Shown: in pieces, positions 9,032 through 20,951 of the stretch
How positions within the stretch are numbered: position 1 is the first letter of the stretch
How the letters are laid out: every line of letters starts with the position of its first letter
From: Cyanobium sp. Cruz-8D1
GTDB lineage: Bacteria > Cyanobacteriota > Cyanobacteriia > PCC-6307 > Cyanobiaceae
Reading direction: 5' to 3'
DNA: 64,000 bases
NCBI RefSeq assembly: GCF_024345975.1
Contig: NZ_JAGQCD010000006.1
Span: forward strand, 1-64,000
Notes under the pieces: model-generated
Seen by the model: the letters and a program-made list of their open reading frames with translations, nothing else
Database searches by the model: none
What the model was told of the DNA's origin: nothing
Made by a program: the position numbers and the translations under genes

Positions 9032-9550
9032 TCAGTCCGCTTCGAAGCGCCGCTGCGCTTCCCGCTGCACGCCCCGGAGATTGCTGGCCAGATCCTCCTT
9101 GAGGCGCTGCTCGATCAGACCGATCGGCATGCCCGGTTTGCCCTGCACCGTGAGGTCGTAGAGGAGCCAGGTGCTGGTGTCGTCGACACCCACCTGCCAG
9201 AGGCCCTGGAAGCAGCGGAAATCGCCCTCCAGCATGCGGAAGGCGAGGCGGCCCTGGTCAGGCTCTTCATTGAGCTCCAGCTGCACGCGAGCACTGAAGC
9301 GCAGGCCGCAGAACTGCTGGGTGCCCACCTGCTCCAGGGCCACCTGGTTGCCGCGACGCCAGAGCTGGCGGGAACTGGCCAGGTTGGGGATGAACTGATC
9401 GAGGTGGTCGTAGTCGATGAGCACCGACCAGATCCACTCGGGAGCGAGGTTGAGGCGCAACTGCACCGCCAGACGGCGGGTGCCGTGGGGCAGCCGCTCC
9501 ATCTCCTGCTGGATCGTGTCGAGGGCACAACAGGCCTCTCTGGCGACCAT
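9032..9550 (-). CDS. SRPBCC / polyketide-cyclase-like protein
   Basis: A 172-residue cytosolic protein of the START-like SRPBCC fold (Coq10/polyketide cyclase group), which usually forms a helix-grip cavity for hydrophobic ligands. Visible family blocks are RLAVQLRLNLAPEWIWSVLI, DYDHLDQFIPNLASS, GTQQFCGLRFSARVQLEL, LAFRMLEGDF and the terminal helix GLIEQRLKEDLASNLRGV. The ligand is unknown. The ATG start MVAREACC is used, although an in-frame upstream extension could add residues. The gene is divergent from petH across about 230 bases that must hold both promoters. Confidence 0.8.
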   Translation of the reverse strand: MVAREACCALDTIQQEMERLPHGTRRLAVQLRLNLAPEWIWSVLIDYDHLDQFIPNLASSRQLWRRGNQVALEQVGTQQFCGLRFSARVQLELNEEPDQGRLAFRMLEGDFRCFQGLWQVGVDDTSTWLLYDLTVQGKPGMPIGLIEQRLKEDLASNLRGVQREAQRRFEAD

Positions 9551-9734
9551 GGCCTCGGGGGACGGGAGGGTCACGGGGCTGGGAAAGAACGCCAGAAGCT
9601 GTGCCAAGACGGATCGGAGCTCGCTCGGGGCTTGGGGGAAGGTGGCAGCGGTCGGCACCGGGAATGGTGCGACGGAACACAAACTAGCCCGTGTTTCCGC
9701 TTTCCGGTCAAAGAAGGCACACCGATCGGTCTGA

Positions 9735-10958
<1,224 letters not shown>

Positions 10959-10994
10959 CCCCAGCGGCCCACCAGACCCACCAACCGCTCCAAG

Positions 10995-11016
10995 GCCCGC
11001 TTCCGGCGGGCTTTTT
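10995..11016 (+). terminator. rho-independent terminator after petH
   Basis: A perfect six-base stem GCCCGC / GCGGGC around the loop TTCCG is followed directly by five T residues. It lies 36 bases after the petH stop codon and before zwf, so petH and zwf should be separate transcripts. Confidence 0.85.
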
Positions 11017-11122
11017 CCATGGCCGACGATCCGAGAATGCACACACCGGCAGGCTCCCTGCGGCGGCGATGCAGCGGGATGCCGGAGCAGCCGTTAAACC
11101 AGGGTGACCGGACGACCTCCCC

Positions 11123-12646
11123 ATGACCGCCATCCTCACCAATCCCCTGCGGGTGGGTCTGCGCCAGGAGCGGGTGATCTCGCCCCAGTGCATCGTCATC
11201 TTCGGGGCCAGCGGGGATCTCACCCACCGCAAGCTGATCCCGGCCCTGTTCGAGCTGTTCCGCCAGCGCCGCTTGCCCAGCGAATTCGCCGTGCTCGGCT
11301 GCGCCCGGCGGCCCTGGAGCGATGAGGAGTTCCGGGAAAAGATGGGCGCCGCGCTGGCCGAGGAGATCGCCTTGCACCGCAGCGCCTGGGAGCAGTTCGC
11401 CCAGGGCCTCTTCTACGAGCCGGTGGATCTGCAGCAGCCCGACCACCTGGTGCGCCTCGGCCAGCGGCTGGAAGGCATCGACCGGTTGCGGGCCACCCGC
11501 GGCAACCGCACCTTCTACCTCTCGGTGTCGCCGGAGTTCTACGGCAGCGGCTGCCGTGCGCTGGCCGGGGCGGGCCTGCTGGCCGATCCCGAGCGCAGCC
11601 GGGTGGTGATCGAGAAGCCCTTCGGCCGTGATTACGCCAGCGCCCAGGCCCTCAACAAGGTGGTGCAAGCCTGCGCCAAGGAAAGCCAGGTGTTCCGCAT
11701 CGACCATTACCTGGGCAAGGAAACGGTCCAGAACATCCTGGTGTTGCGCTTTGCCAACACGATCTTCGAGCCGATCTGGAACCGCAACTACATCTCCAGC
11801 GTCCAGATCACGGCGGCCGAAACCGTGGGGGTGGAGGAACGGGCCGGCTACTACGAATCCTCCGGCGCCCTGCGGGACATGGTGCAGAACCACCTCACCC
11901 AGATCCTGGCCCTCACCGCCATGGAGGCCCCCGGCCGCTTCGATCCGGAGGCGATCCGCAACGAGAAGGCCAAGGTGCTGCAGTCGGCCCGCCTGGCCAA
12001 TGAGGAAGAGGCCTGGAAGTGCTGTGTGCGGGGCCAGTACGCCGCCGGCGGCAGCCTGGCCAAGCCCCTGCCCGGCTACCGCCAGGAGCCCGGGGTTAAC
12101 CCCAACAGCACCACCGAGACCTACGTGGCCATGAAGGTGGCCATCAACAACTGGCGCTGGCAGGGCGTGCCCTTCTATCTGCGCACTGGTAAGCGGTTGC
12201 CCAAGCGCCTCAGCGAAGTGGTGCTCACCTTCCGCGAGGCCCCGGTGCATCTCTTCGACGCCGCCGGTGGCGCTCCCACCCCCAACCAGCTGATCCTGCG
12301 CATCCAGCCCGATGAGGGCGCCGAGTTCAAGTTCGAGGTCAAGGCCCCCGGCTCCGGGATGCGCAGTCGGCCCGTCGACATGGCCTTCAGCTACGACGAA
12401 TCCTTCGGGGAACCCTCCGATGAGGGCTACGTCCGGTTGCTCGCCGACGCCATGCTGGGGGATCCCACCCTGTTCACCCGCAGCGACGAGGTGGAAGCGG
12501 CCTGGCGGCTCTACACGCCGCTGCTGGCCCTGATCGAGGAATCCCCCTGGCAGCTGCCGGTGCACCCCTACGAAGCCCGCACCTGGGGTCCGGCCGCCGC
12601 CGATGGCCTCCTGGCCGATGACGGCCTGATCTGGCGCCGCCCCTGA
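11123..12646 (+). CDS. zwf: glucose-6-phosphate 1-dehydrogenase
   Basis: Oxidises glucose 6-phosphate to 6-phosphogluconolactone with NADP+, the entry of the oxidative pentose phosphate pathway that supplies NADPH in the dark. The 507-residue protein has the NADP-binding GASGDLTHRKLIPAL (about 28-42), the substrate site RIDHYLGKE (about 192-200) with the conserved Asp-His and Lys, and EKPFGRD before it. It is followed after 75 bases by opcA, its assembly factor, as is usual in cyanobacteria. The start MTAILTNPLRVGLRQERV is typical of the cyanobacterial form. A small GC hairpin (12650-12664) after the stop has no T tract, so read-through into opcA is likely. Confidence 0.97.
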   Translation: MTAILTNPLRVGLRQERVISPQCIVIFGASGDLTHRKLIPALFELFRQRRLPSEFAVLGCARRPWSDEEFREKMGAALAEEIALHRSAWEQFAQGLFYEPVDLQQPDHLVRLGQRLEGIDRLRATRGNRTFYLSVSPEFYGSGCRALAGAGLLADPERSRVVIEKPFGRDYASAQALNKVVQACAKESQVFRIDHYLGKETVQNILVLRFANTIFEPIWNRNYISSVQITAAETVGVEERAGYYESSGALRDMVQNHLTQILALTAMEAPGRFDPEAIRNEKAKVLQSARLANEEEAWKCCVRGQYAAGGSLAKPLPGYRQEPGVNPNSTTETYVAMKVAINNWRWQGVPFYLRTGKRLPKRLSEVVLTFREAPVHLFDAAGGAPTPNQLILRIQPDEGAEFKFEVKAPGSGMRSRPVDMAFSYDESFGEPSDEGYVRLLADAMLGDPTLFTRSDEVEAAWRLYTPLLALIEESPWQLPVHPYEARTWGPAAADGLLADDGLIWRRP

Positions 12647-12721
12647 CGAACGGCCCCTGGCCGTCCCACGTCCGATCCGTTACAGCCGCCCGGCGATCTC
12701 CGCCCCCTCCAGCGCCCCCCT

Positions 12722-14020
12722 ATGGCTCCCCAGCTCACCCTCCAGGCCCCCCTCGATCTGCCGCCCGAGGAGGTCCATCCTTACCTCCAGCGCCTCTGGA
12801 CCCATGACCTGGAGGGGTCCATCGGGGCTGCCACCTTCACCCTGGTGGTGTGGGAGCCCTCCTGGCTGGAGCAGCAGATGGTGCGCATCGGCCGGGTGGA
12901 TGGGCCGATCACCGGCCTGCTGCGCCAGGAGCTTCTCGAGGCGGCCCGGCTGGCGCTGCCGGACACCGACCTGCCCCTCAGCACGGCGCCGATGGATCCC
13001 CGGCTGGCCTGGGCCATCGGCCAGAAAGATGGCGACCACAAGAGCCAGGACCTGCGGGGTCAGTTCGTGGAAAGCGCCATCAGTGCCCACATGCCGCGGC
13101 GGCTGATCACCCTGGCGCCCACCCTCGACCCCGGCCATCCCCTCGAGACCCTCGTGGCCGCTTACTGCCCGCTGCCGGAGGAGGGCGGCGTGGGAGCCGC
13201 CTGCGGGGATGTGGTGGTGCTGCGCGGCGGCATGGGAGCACTCCAGCAGAGCCTCGACCTGTTCCAGACCCTGGTGGACGACAGCCTGCCCTGCTGGGTG
13301 TGGTGGAACAGCAGCCTGGATGAACCCTCCGAGATGCTGGAGGCGCTGGCACCGGTGCCCCGCCGGCTGGTGATCGACAGTTCCCTCGGGGAACCGCGCC
13401 GCTGCCTCGACCTGATGCTGGGTCGGATCAACGCCGGTCAGGCCGTTAACGATCTCAACTGGCTGCGGCTGCGCACCTGGCGTGAATCCTTGGCGATGGT
13501 GTTCGATCCCCCGTCGCGTCGCGATGCCCTCGGCCATGTGGTCCAACTCGACATCGATGTGGAGGGGGATCACCCGGTCAAGGGTCTGCTGCTGGCCGCC
13601 TGGATCGCCGACCGTCTGGGTTGGCACCTGGTGAGCAGCTACGCGGTGGAGGTGGATGGGCCGGGCCCCGGCATCACCGCGGAGTTCGAGCGCACCGACG
13701 GTGTGTCGGTCCAGTTCACGCTCATGCCTGTGCCCATGGGGATCACCAAGACCCACCCCGGCGCCATCGTCGGCATGCGGCTGATCTGCGAACCGGTGCA
13801 CCGGCCGCCCCTGTGCGTGATTCTGTGTTCGGAATCGGGGGGCTGCATGCGGCTGGAGTCGGGCGGCATGGCCAGCATGGAGCTGGCCGAGGACGTGGTG
13901 CCCTTGCCTGAGGAGAGCGAGGAGATGGAGATGGCCCGCCTGCTCTCGGGTGGCCACGATTCCACCGCCCCGTTGCTGGCGGCGGCCGTGCCCCTGGCGG
14001 CCAGCCTGCTGCCAGGCTGA
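12722..14020 (+). CDS. opcA: glucose-6-phosphate dehydrogenase assembly protein OpcA
   Basis: Cyanobacterial factor that assembles and activates Zwf. The 432-residue product has the characteristic blocks WLEQQMVRIGRVDGPITGLL, LPCWVWWNSSLDE, RLVIDSSLGEP, LNWLRLRTWRESLAMVFDP and WIADRLGWHLV. Near the C-terminus, C369 and C375 in ILCSESGGC are six residues apart. From memory, this is the same spacing as the redox pair reported in Anabaena OpcA, where thioredoxin changes G6PDH activity; that regulation here is inference. The gene sits immediately after zwf on the same strand and probably shares its transcript. Confidence 0.95.
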   Translation: MAPQLTLQAPLDLPPEEVHPYLQRLWTHDLEGSIGAATFTLVVWEPSWLEQQMVRIGRVDGPITGLLRQELLEAARLALPDTDLPLSTAPMDPRLAWAIGQKDGDHKSQDLRGQFVESAISAHMPRRLITLAPTLDPGHPLETLVAAYCPLPEEGGVGAACGDVVVLRGGMGALQQSLDLFQTLVDDSLPCWVWWNSSLDEPSEMLEALAPVPRRLVIDSSLGEPRRCLDLMLGRINAGQAVNDLNWLRLRTWRESLAMVFDPPSRRDALGHVVQLDIDVEGDHPVKGLLLAAWIADRLGWHLVSSYAVEVDGPGPGITAEFERTDGVSVQFTLMPVPMGITKTHPGAIVGMRLICEPVHRPPLCVILCSESGGCMRLESGGMASMELAEDVVPLPEESEEMEMARLLSGGHDSTAPLLAAAVPLAASLLPG

Positions 14021-14069
14021 AGCGCCCTCCCTCCCCGGCGAGCCACCCCGCTCACCACCACGCGACCGC

Positions 14070-15548
14070 ATGAGTTGCCTGATCGCCGCCCCCTGCAGCG
14101 GCAGCGGCAAGACCCTCCTGAGTCTCACCCTGGCGGCCGTGGCCCGGGCGCGGGGGGAGAGCCTCCAGGCCTTCAAGGTGGGGCCCGACTACCTCGACCC
14201 CCAGCTGTTGGGGGCCGTGGCGGGTCGCCCCTGCCGCAACCTCGACCCCCTGCTCTGCGGCGAGGAGTGGGTGCGGCGCTGCTACCGCTGGCATGGCGGC
14301 CGGGCCGGGCGGGTGCTGGTGGAGGGGGTCATGGGCCTGTTCGATGGCCGTGGCTCCGGCAGTGAGGGCAGCTCCGCCGCCGTGGCGGATCTGCTGGGGC
14401 TGCCGGTGGTGCTGGTGGTGGAGGCGTCGCGCCAGGCTGGCAGCCTGGCGGCCCTGGTGCGCGGTTTCCGTGACCACGGCCCGCCCCGGGTGGCCCTGGC
14501 CGGAGTGGTGCTCAACCGGGTCGGCAGCGACCGGCACCACCGCCTGCTCGCCGAAGCCCTCGCGGCCATCGAGGTTCCCCTGCTGGGGCTGCTGCCCAGC
14601 CACCCCAGCCTGGAGCTGCCCTCCCGCCACCTGGGCCTGCTCACCCCAGGTGAACTGGGTGACCTGGGCGAGCGCCAGCGGATCTGGGCCGCTCTGGCCG
14701 AAGAACACCTCGATCTGGCCCGTCTCTGGCCCCTGCTGGGGCCGCCGGCCGGCCGGCCGGAACCGCTGGATCCGATTCGCTGGTGCCTGCAGCAGGGCCC
14801 GCCGGAGCCAGCCATCTCCGCCAGCGCCAGTGTCAGCGCCGGATCCGCGGTGGCCCCTGGCCCGCTGCCAGTGGCGATCGCCACCGATGCGGCCTTCCAC
14901 TTCCGGTACCCCGAAGCCCAGGAGCTGCTTGCGGCCTGCGGCCTGCGGCCGGTGCCTTGGAGTCCCCTGGCCGACGAGCCCCTGCCTGAGGACTGCCGCG
15001 CGGTGTTGCTACCCGGGGGCTACCCCGAGCTGCATGCCGCCCAGCTGGCGGCCAGCCGCCGCAGCCTGGGATACCTCAGCGCCGCGGCCCGCGCCGGTCT
15101 GCCGATCGTGGCTGAATGCGGTGGCTTGCTGCTGCTGGGTCGCGAGCTGGAGGATGGCGATGGCAACCGGCACCCCATGGCCGGCCTGCTCCCCTTCAGC
15201 GCCCGCCGGGGTGCCCTCAGCCTCGGCTACCGCCAGGCCCTGCCCGGCGCCGATGGGCTGCTGGTGCGCCGCGGTGAAGCCCTCTGCGGCCATGAGTTCC
15301 ACCGCTGGCAGCTGCGGCCCCAACCGCCCCTCGGTGATGAGTTGTCAGGCGGGGAGTGCCTGTGGCAACTTGATGGCTGGGGAACACCAGCAAGGAGCGA
15401 AGGATGGACCGCCCCGAACGTTCACGCCAGCTGGCTGCACCTCCACTGGGCTGGATGCCCGGCGATTCCCTCGAGACTGGCGAGAGCCGCCGCCAGCGCC
15501 GTGCCGCTGCCGATGAACGCCGTTTCCTTCAGCCCGCTCTCCGGGTGA
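14070..15548 (+). CDS. cbiA: cobyrinate a,c-diamide synthase
   Basis: Cytosolic ATP-dependent amidotransferase of (pseudo)cobalamin synthesis that amidates the a and c side chains of cobyrinate with glutamine. The N-terminal dethiobiotin-synthetase-like domain has a P-loop (APCSGSGKT, about 7-15), KVGPDYLDP and VEGVMGLFDG. The C-terminal class I glutaminase domain has the nucleophile Cys in PIVAECGGLLLLG and the late histidine in VHASWLHLHW. The ATG for MSCLIAAPCS is directly at the domain start. The symbol cobB is also used. The gene starts 49 bases after opcA and overlaps acyP by four bases (GTGA). No cobalamin riboswitch is visible in the short gap. Confidence 0.93.
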   Translation: MSCLIAAPCSGSGKTLLSLTLAAVARARGESLQAFKVGPDYLDPQLLGAVAGRPCRNLDPLLCGEEWVRRCYRWHGGRAGRVLVEGVMGLFDGRGSGSEGSSAAVADLLGLPVVLVVEASRQAGSLAALVRGFRDHGPPRVALAGVVLNRVGSDRHHRLLAEALAAIEVPLLGLLPSHPSLELPSRHLGLLTPGELGDLGERQRIWAALAEEHLDLARLWPLLGPPAGRPEPLDPIRWCLQQGPPEPAISASASVSAGSAVAPGPLPVAIATDAAFHFRYPEAQELLAACGLRPVPWSPLADEPLPEDCRAVLLPGGYPELHAAQLAASRRSLGYLSAAARAGLPIVAECGGLLLLGRELEDGDGNRHPMAGLLPFSARRGALSLGYRQALPGADGLLVRRGEALCGHEFHRWQLRPQPPLGDELSGGECLWQLDGWGTPARSEGWTAPNVHASWLHLHWAGCPAIPSRLARAAASAVPLPMNAVSFSPLSG

Positions 15549-15829
15549 CCACCACCCCCCATGAACGCTGGCGCATGAACGTGCGGGGGCTGGTGCAGGG
15601 GGTGGGCTACCGGGTGGGCTGTCGCCAGAAGGCCATGGATCTTGGCCTCAGTGGCTGGGTGCGCAACCGCTCCGACGGTTCGGTGGAACTGGAGGCGGAG
15701 GGGCTTCCCGATCGGCTGGTGGAACTGCGGCTCTGGTGCGAGAAGGGGCCCCAGGGCGCCCATGTCAGCGGGGTCACCAGCGCCCAGGTGGCGGTGGCTG
15801 GCACCGACTGGTTCGAGATCCGCACCTGA
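15545..15829 (+). CDS. acyP: acylphosphatase
   Basis: A 94-residue enzyme that hydrolyses acyl phosphates such as acetyl phosphate and 1,3-bisphosphoglycerate. The signature block VRGLVQGVGYRVGCRQKAMD contains the phosphate-binding loop and catalytic Arg, and GLSGWVRNRSDGSVELEAEG carries the catalytic Asn. The GTG start overlaps the cbiA stop in the arrangement GTGA and gives a normal family length; an ATG at 15575 would cut into the first strand. Translational coupling to cbiA is likely, though no functional link between the two products is known to me. Confidence 0.92.
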   Translation: MTTTPHERWRMNVRGLVQGVGYRVGCRQKAMDLGLSGWVRNRSDGSVELEAEGLPDRLVELRLWCEKGPQGAHVSGVTSAQVAVAGTDWFEIRT

Positions 15830-15859
15830 ACGCCCGGGGCGCCCGACGTCGCAGAGTGC

Positions 15860-16567
15860 TCATAGTTCCGCGTCCAGATCGTCCAGCATCCGGCGCATGG
15901 CGTAGGGCTCGTCCTGCAGAGGATCCAGCACACCCAGCTGCCGCCGCCAGTCGGCCAGGGGCCGCTCCCAACCCTCCTCCCAGCGCTGCACGCAGAAGGG
16001 GGCACTGGCCAGTCCGATGGCCATGCCGCGGGCGATCGCCTGGCTCACCAGGGCGTAGCGCTCGGGCTGGAAGCGGAAGCTGCCGAAGGACGCAGCCGTG
16101 TTCAAGACGACGAAGGCGGGGAAACCGATCTGCACGGCCGTGATCGCCAGCACTCCGTTCTCCCCTTCGCCGACGGTGGCGAAGCCGCTCACCACGTGGT
16201 GGATGTCATGGGTGGTGGCGAGGCGCTGGATCAGCCACTGCTGCGGCGTTGCCACGGGCCGGGGCCGGGCGAAGTCCGGGTCGTAGCCGAGCCGCAGCAG
16301 CACCCCGGCGACGCTGTGGCCCAGTGTCCCCCGCGGCAGCTGAGCCAGGGACGCCAGATCCAGCTGCAGGGGCGCTGGCGCCTCCGCCAGCAACTCCCGG
16401 CCACCGGGCAGGGCCAGGAAGCGCTCGAGGCAGAAGGACATCTGCTGGCTGTCGGCGAAGTTGTCCACCAGATCGGCCACGCTGGTCAGGGATCCACCGC
16501 TGCGGCCGATGTCCCCCAGCAGCCGCAGGGTGCGAAGCGAGCGCAGGGCTTCCTGGAGACGGGCCAT
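15860..16567 (-). CDS. Coq4-like protein
   Basis: A 235-residue protein of the Coq4 family, defined by the metal motif HDxxH-x11-E. Here it is complete: H120, D121, H124 and E136 in THDIHHVVSGF...GEGE. Flanking Coq4-like blocks are LGHSVAGVLLRLGYDPDFA before and LGVLAITAVQIGFP-type hydrophobic helices after. Eukaryotic COQ4 acts in ubiquinone biosynthesis, reportedly in C1 decarboxylation-hydroxylation of the ring. Cyanobacteria make plastoquinone instead, so a role in that pathway is an inference. No signal peptide. Starts at 16579 and 16594 are also in frame. Convergent with acyP. Confidence 0.8.
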   Translation of the reverse strand: MARLQEALRSLRTLRLLGDIGRSGGSLTSVADLVDNFADSQQMSFCLERFLALPGGRELLAEAPAPLQLDLASLAQLPRGTLGHSVAGVLLRLGYDPDFARPRPVATPQQWLIQRLATTHDIHHVVSGFATVGEGENGVLAITAVQIGFPAFVVLNTAASFGSFRFQPERYALVSQAIARGMAIGLASAPFCVQRWEEGWERPLADWRRQLGVLDPLQDEPYAMRRMLDDLDAEL

Positions 16568-16674
16568 TGGGACGGGCATGCAACCAACCGCCACTCTGAC
16601 GCTTCCCTCAAGCCACCCCCACCACTGGCCTGGGCAGGGCGGTACCGGACAATGGGGTGTGAGAGACCACCGCG

Positions 16675-17361
16675 ATGCCGACCACCAGCCTCTGGCGTGA
16701 ACTGTTCGGATTCGGTCTGGCGATCAGCTTCAGCCCCTTGCACATCGGCCTGCTGCTGCTGATCCTGGTGGGCCCCAGCCCGCTGCGCCGGGGGAGCTGG
16801 TTCGTGATGGGGTGGCTGCTCACCTCCGCGGCGGCCATGGCCCTGCTGCTGGGCGTGGGCCATGGTCTGCTGCTCACCATGGAGCAGGGCACCGATCAGC
16901 GCACTGGCCTCGACCTGCTGGGGGCGGGCGGACTGCTGGCGTTGGGCCTCAACGGGCTGCTTGGTAGACGCCAGGAGGGTGGTCCCCCTGGCTGGACCCG
17001 CCGACTGGATGGTTTCTGCGCCCTGCCCCTGCCGCTGCTTCTCGGCCTCAGTGCCGCCGTGCAGGTGTCGAGCCCCGACGATCTGTTCCTGTATGCCAAG
17101 ACCGCCGCCAGCCTGCTGGAGGCGGGGTTGAGCCGGCCCAGGGAAGTGCTCACCACTGGCGTCTTCAGCCTCTTCACCGGCCTGCTGCTGCTGCTGCCCC
17201 TGGCGGGGCTGGCGCTGGTGGGCCAGGAACGGCTGCTGCCCGTGCTGCAGGCGAGCAAGGGCTGGTTGTTTGCCAACGCCGAGCTGATCGTGGCCGCCGT
17301 CTGCTTCGGCCTGGCCGCCTACCTCGGCTCCCAGGGGATCGAGGGGCTGCGGGCCGGCTGA
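16675..17361 (+). CDS. GAP-family (SfLAP-like) membrane protein
   Basis: A 228-residue integral membrane protein with about six hydrophobic segments and an N-terminal block GFGLAISFSPLHIGLLLLILVGPSPLRRG. This is characteristic of the GAP / Sap family, first described in mycobacteria for export of sulfolipid and glycopeptidolipid. The loop VQVSSPDDLFLYAKTAASLLEAG between the two halves is also typical. The fold resembles LysE-type exporters. The substrate in cyanobacteria is unknown. It stands alone, divergent from the coq4-like gene across 107 bases and convergent with a small membrane protein gene two bases beyond its stop. Confidence 0.8.
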   Translation: MPTTSLWRELFGFGLAISFSPLHIGLLLLILVGPSPLRRGSWFVMGWLLTSAAAMALLLGVGHGLLLTMEQGTDQRTGLDLLGAGGLLALGLNGLLGRRQEGGPPGWTRRLDGFCALPLPLLLGLSAAVQVSSPDDLFLYAKTAASLLEAGLSRPREVLTTGVFSLFTGLLLLLPLAGLALVGQERLLPVLQASKGWLFANAELIVAAVCFGLAAYLGSQGIEGLRAG

Positions 17362-17363
17362 GA

Positions 17364-17726
17364 TCAGGGACCGGCCGGTGGGTCCTCAGCCTCAAGAATC
17401 CGGCCGAGGTACTTGGGATCGTGGATGGTGCCGTGGCGCGATAACGGCAACACCCGCTCCCGTGGTAGCCCCGGCATCGTTGGCCGAGAGCGCAGCCTCA
17501 GCCAGCGTCGCACCACCGCGATCACCCCCACCAGGACCGCTGCGACGAGCAGGGCCCCCACCTCGGTGATCAGCTCTCCGCCGCCAACGATCCCACTGGC
17601 TCCGGCCTGGCTGGCGGAGGACTTGCGGGCCGGTGGGGTGGTGCCCATGTTGGGCGCAGGATCCGCCAGGGGTGGCGACGCGGCGAGCAGGGAATTCAGG
17701 TGAGGCCCCAGCAAAAACAAACGCAT
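17364..17726 (-). CDS. small single-pass membrane protein, hypothetical
   Basis: I do not recognise a family. The 120-residue product has one clear membrane helix (about residues 53-70, ITEVGALLVAAVLVGVIAVV) followed by an Arg-rich cytosolic-type stretch RRWLRLRSRP and a polar tail. The N-terminal part is low in conserved features, and a start at the later Met (MGTTPPARK) is possible. It lies five bases downstream of the helicase gene on the same strand, so it is probably the last gene of that operon. Confidence that it is coding rests on the operon position and membrane segment. Confidence 0.5.
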   Translation of the reverse strand: MRLFLLGPHLNSLLAASPPLADPAPNMGTTPPARKSSASQAGASGIVGGGELITEVGALLVAAVLVGVIAVVRRWLRLRSRPTMPGLPRERVLPLSRHGTIHDPKYLGRILEAEDPPAGP

Positions 17727-17731
17727 CAATG

Positions 17732-19203
17732 CTAGGAGGTGGGCTCCGGTCCGTGCCCTGCGCTGGCGTCAGCCTCCCGCAGCCAGTGTCCCCAGTGCTC
17801 CCGCTCGGCAGCATCACCGGCCCCGGCCATCAGGGTCACCGCCTGGCTGGCCCGGCTGACGGCCACATAGACCAGCCGCTGCCGCAGCAGCAGCTCCCGG
17901 GGCCAGAAGACGTCCTCGTCGATGAAGACTTCGCCGAAGGTGCTGCCCTGGCTGCGGTGGACGGTGAGCACGGCCGCCGGTCCCAGGGAGGCGAAGGCGT
18001 CGCGTACCAGGAAGTAGCGGCGCCAGAAGGGTTTGCCATCTTTCTTGCCCGCCTCGCGTGCCTGCTGGCGTAGCCCCTCCATCACCCCATCCAGGCTGGC
18101 GCGTGGACCGCTGCCGAGGGGCGGCAGCAGCCGCAGGTTCAGCTGGGCCTCCCCTGCCTCCACGGTGGCGGTGAGGGTGTCGATCACGGGGGCGCCGAGG
18201 CAGGCTTCGACACCGAAATCGGCCAGATCACAGCGGTCCGGGCGCACATCGCGCACCACCAGCTCCCGGTTACTGCCCAGCAGCAGGTCCGGTTCCTCGG
18301 CGGCGGCGTCCCCCTCACGGCAGGCCGGCGCCATCACGGCCGTGCGGGTGATGAGCACCTCACCGGGGAGCACGGGCAGCTGGTCCGCCATAGCGCCGTG
18401 CAGGGCGCGGCGGGCGATCGGCACCAGCCGCTCCAGGGACCGGTTGGTGTAGCAGAGGATCCGGGCCAGGTCGGGATCGTCGGCGGCGGCGCTGCGGCGC
18501 AAACCCTCCTGGGCGGCCGCCAGCCAGTCGTCCCGCCCCAGCAGGGACACCCGGCCCGAGCTGGTATGGACCGGGGCCAGCACGGGCGGCCGGCGGCAGG
18601 GCAGGTTCCCGTCCCGCAGGCCGCCGGCCAGGCGCAGCACCGGGCCCTGGTGGCGCACCACATGGGTCAGGGCCACCCGCTGCGCCCGGCCCATGGCAAA
18701 CACCGGACTCTGCTCCTCCCCTACCGGCGGCAACTGGGCCGGATCCCCCACGAACACCAGGCGGGTGCGGTAGGCCTGGGCGCAGCGGAGGGTGATGTCC
18801 AGCAGGCTGCCATCCACCATCGAGGCCTCGTCGACCAGGACCAGTCCCAGGTTTTCGAGGGCCAGGGCGGTCTGCGTGGTTTCCTCGCAGCGCTCCCGAT
18901 CCCCTTCCCGCTTCAGCTTGAGCCGCAGCAGCCGGTGAATGGTGGACGGGTACCAGGTGGGTTGCAGGCCCGCCAGGGCGAGGTGATGGCGCAGAACGCC
19001 CACCGCCTTGTGGGTGGGGGCGACCACGGTCCAGCAGAGGCCGGCCCTCTCCGCCTGGGCCAGGAAGCGCATCGACAGGAACGTCTTGCCGGTGCCGGCA
19101 TAACCCTCCAGCACGAACGCCTGGCCGTCGGCAGGGGCCGACAGCCAGGCGGCGAAGGCCGCGGCGGCGTTCTGCTGGTCGTCGCTCAGGCCGGAGAGAT
19201 CGC

Positions 19204-19207
<4 letters not shown>
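17732..19207 (-). CDS. RecD/Dda-like superfamily 1B DNA helicase
   Basis: A 491-residue ATP-dependent helicase. Motif I is LEGYAGTGKT (Lys41), Ia is VVAPTHKAVGVLR, motif II LVLVDEASMVD, motif III VFVGDPAQLPPVGEE, motif IV region LTHVVRHQGPVLRLA, and the C-terminal UvrD_C_2-type motifs V-VI are LTVHRSQGSTFGEVF and RLVYVAVSRASQAVTLM. The overall order and length resemble phage T4 Dda and the helicase core of RecD2 without its N-terminal extension. The GTG start overlaps the DUF212 stop by four bases (GTGA), which decides it over a TTG five codons upstream. It probably works in DNA repair or replication restart. Confidence 0.85.

Positions 19208-20951
<1,744 letters not shown>

Noticed and set aside
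12650-12664. Hairpin ACGGCC-CCT-GGCCGT after zwf as a terminator
   Set aside because: No T tract follows, and zwf and opcA are expected to be co-transcribed.
14021-14069. Cobalamin riboswitch before cbiA
   Set aside because: Only 49 bases are available and no B12-box-like element is visible.
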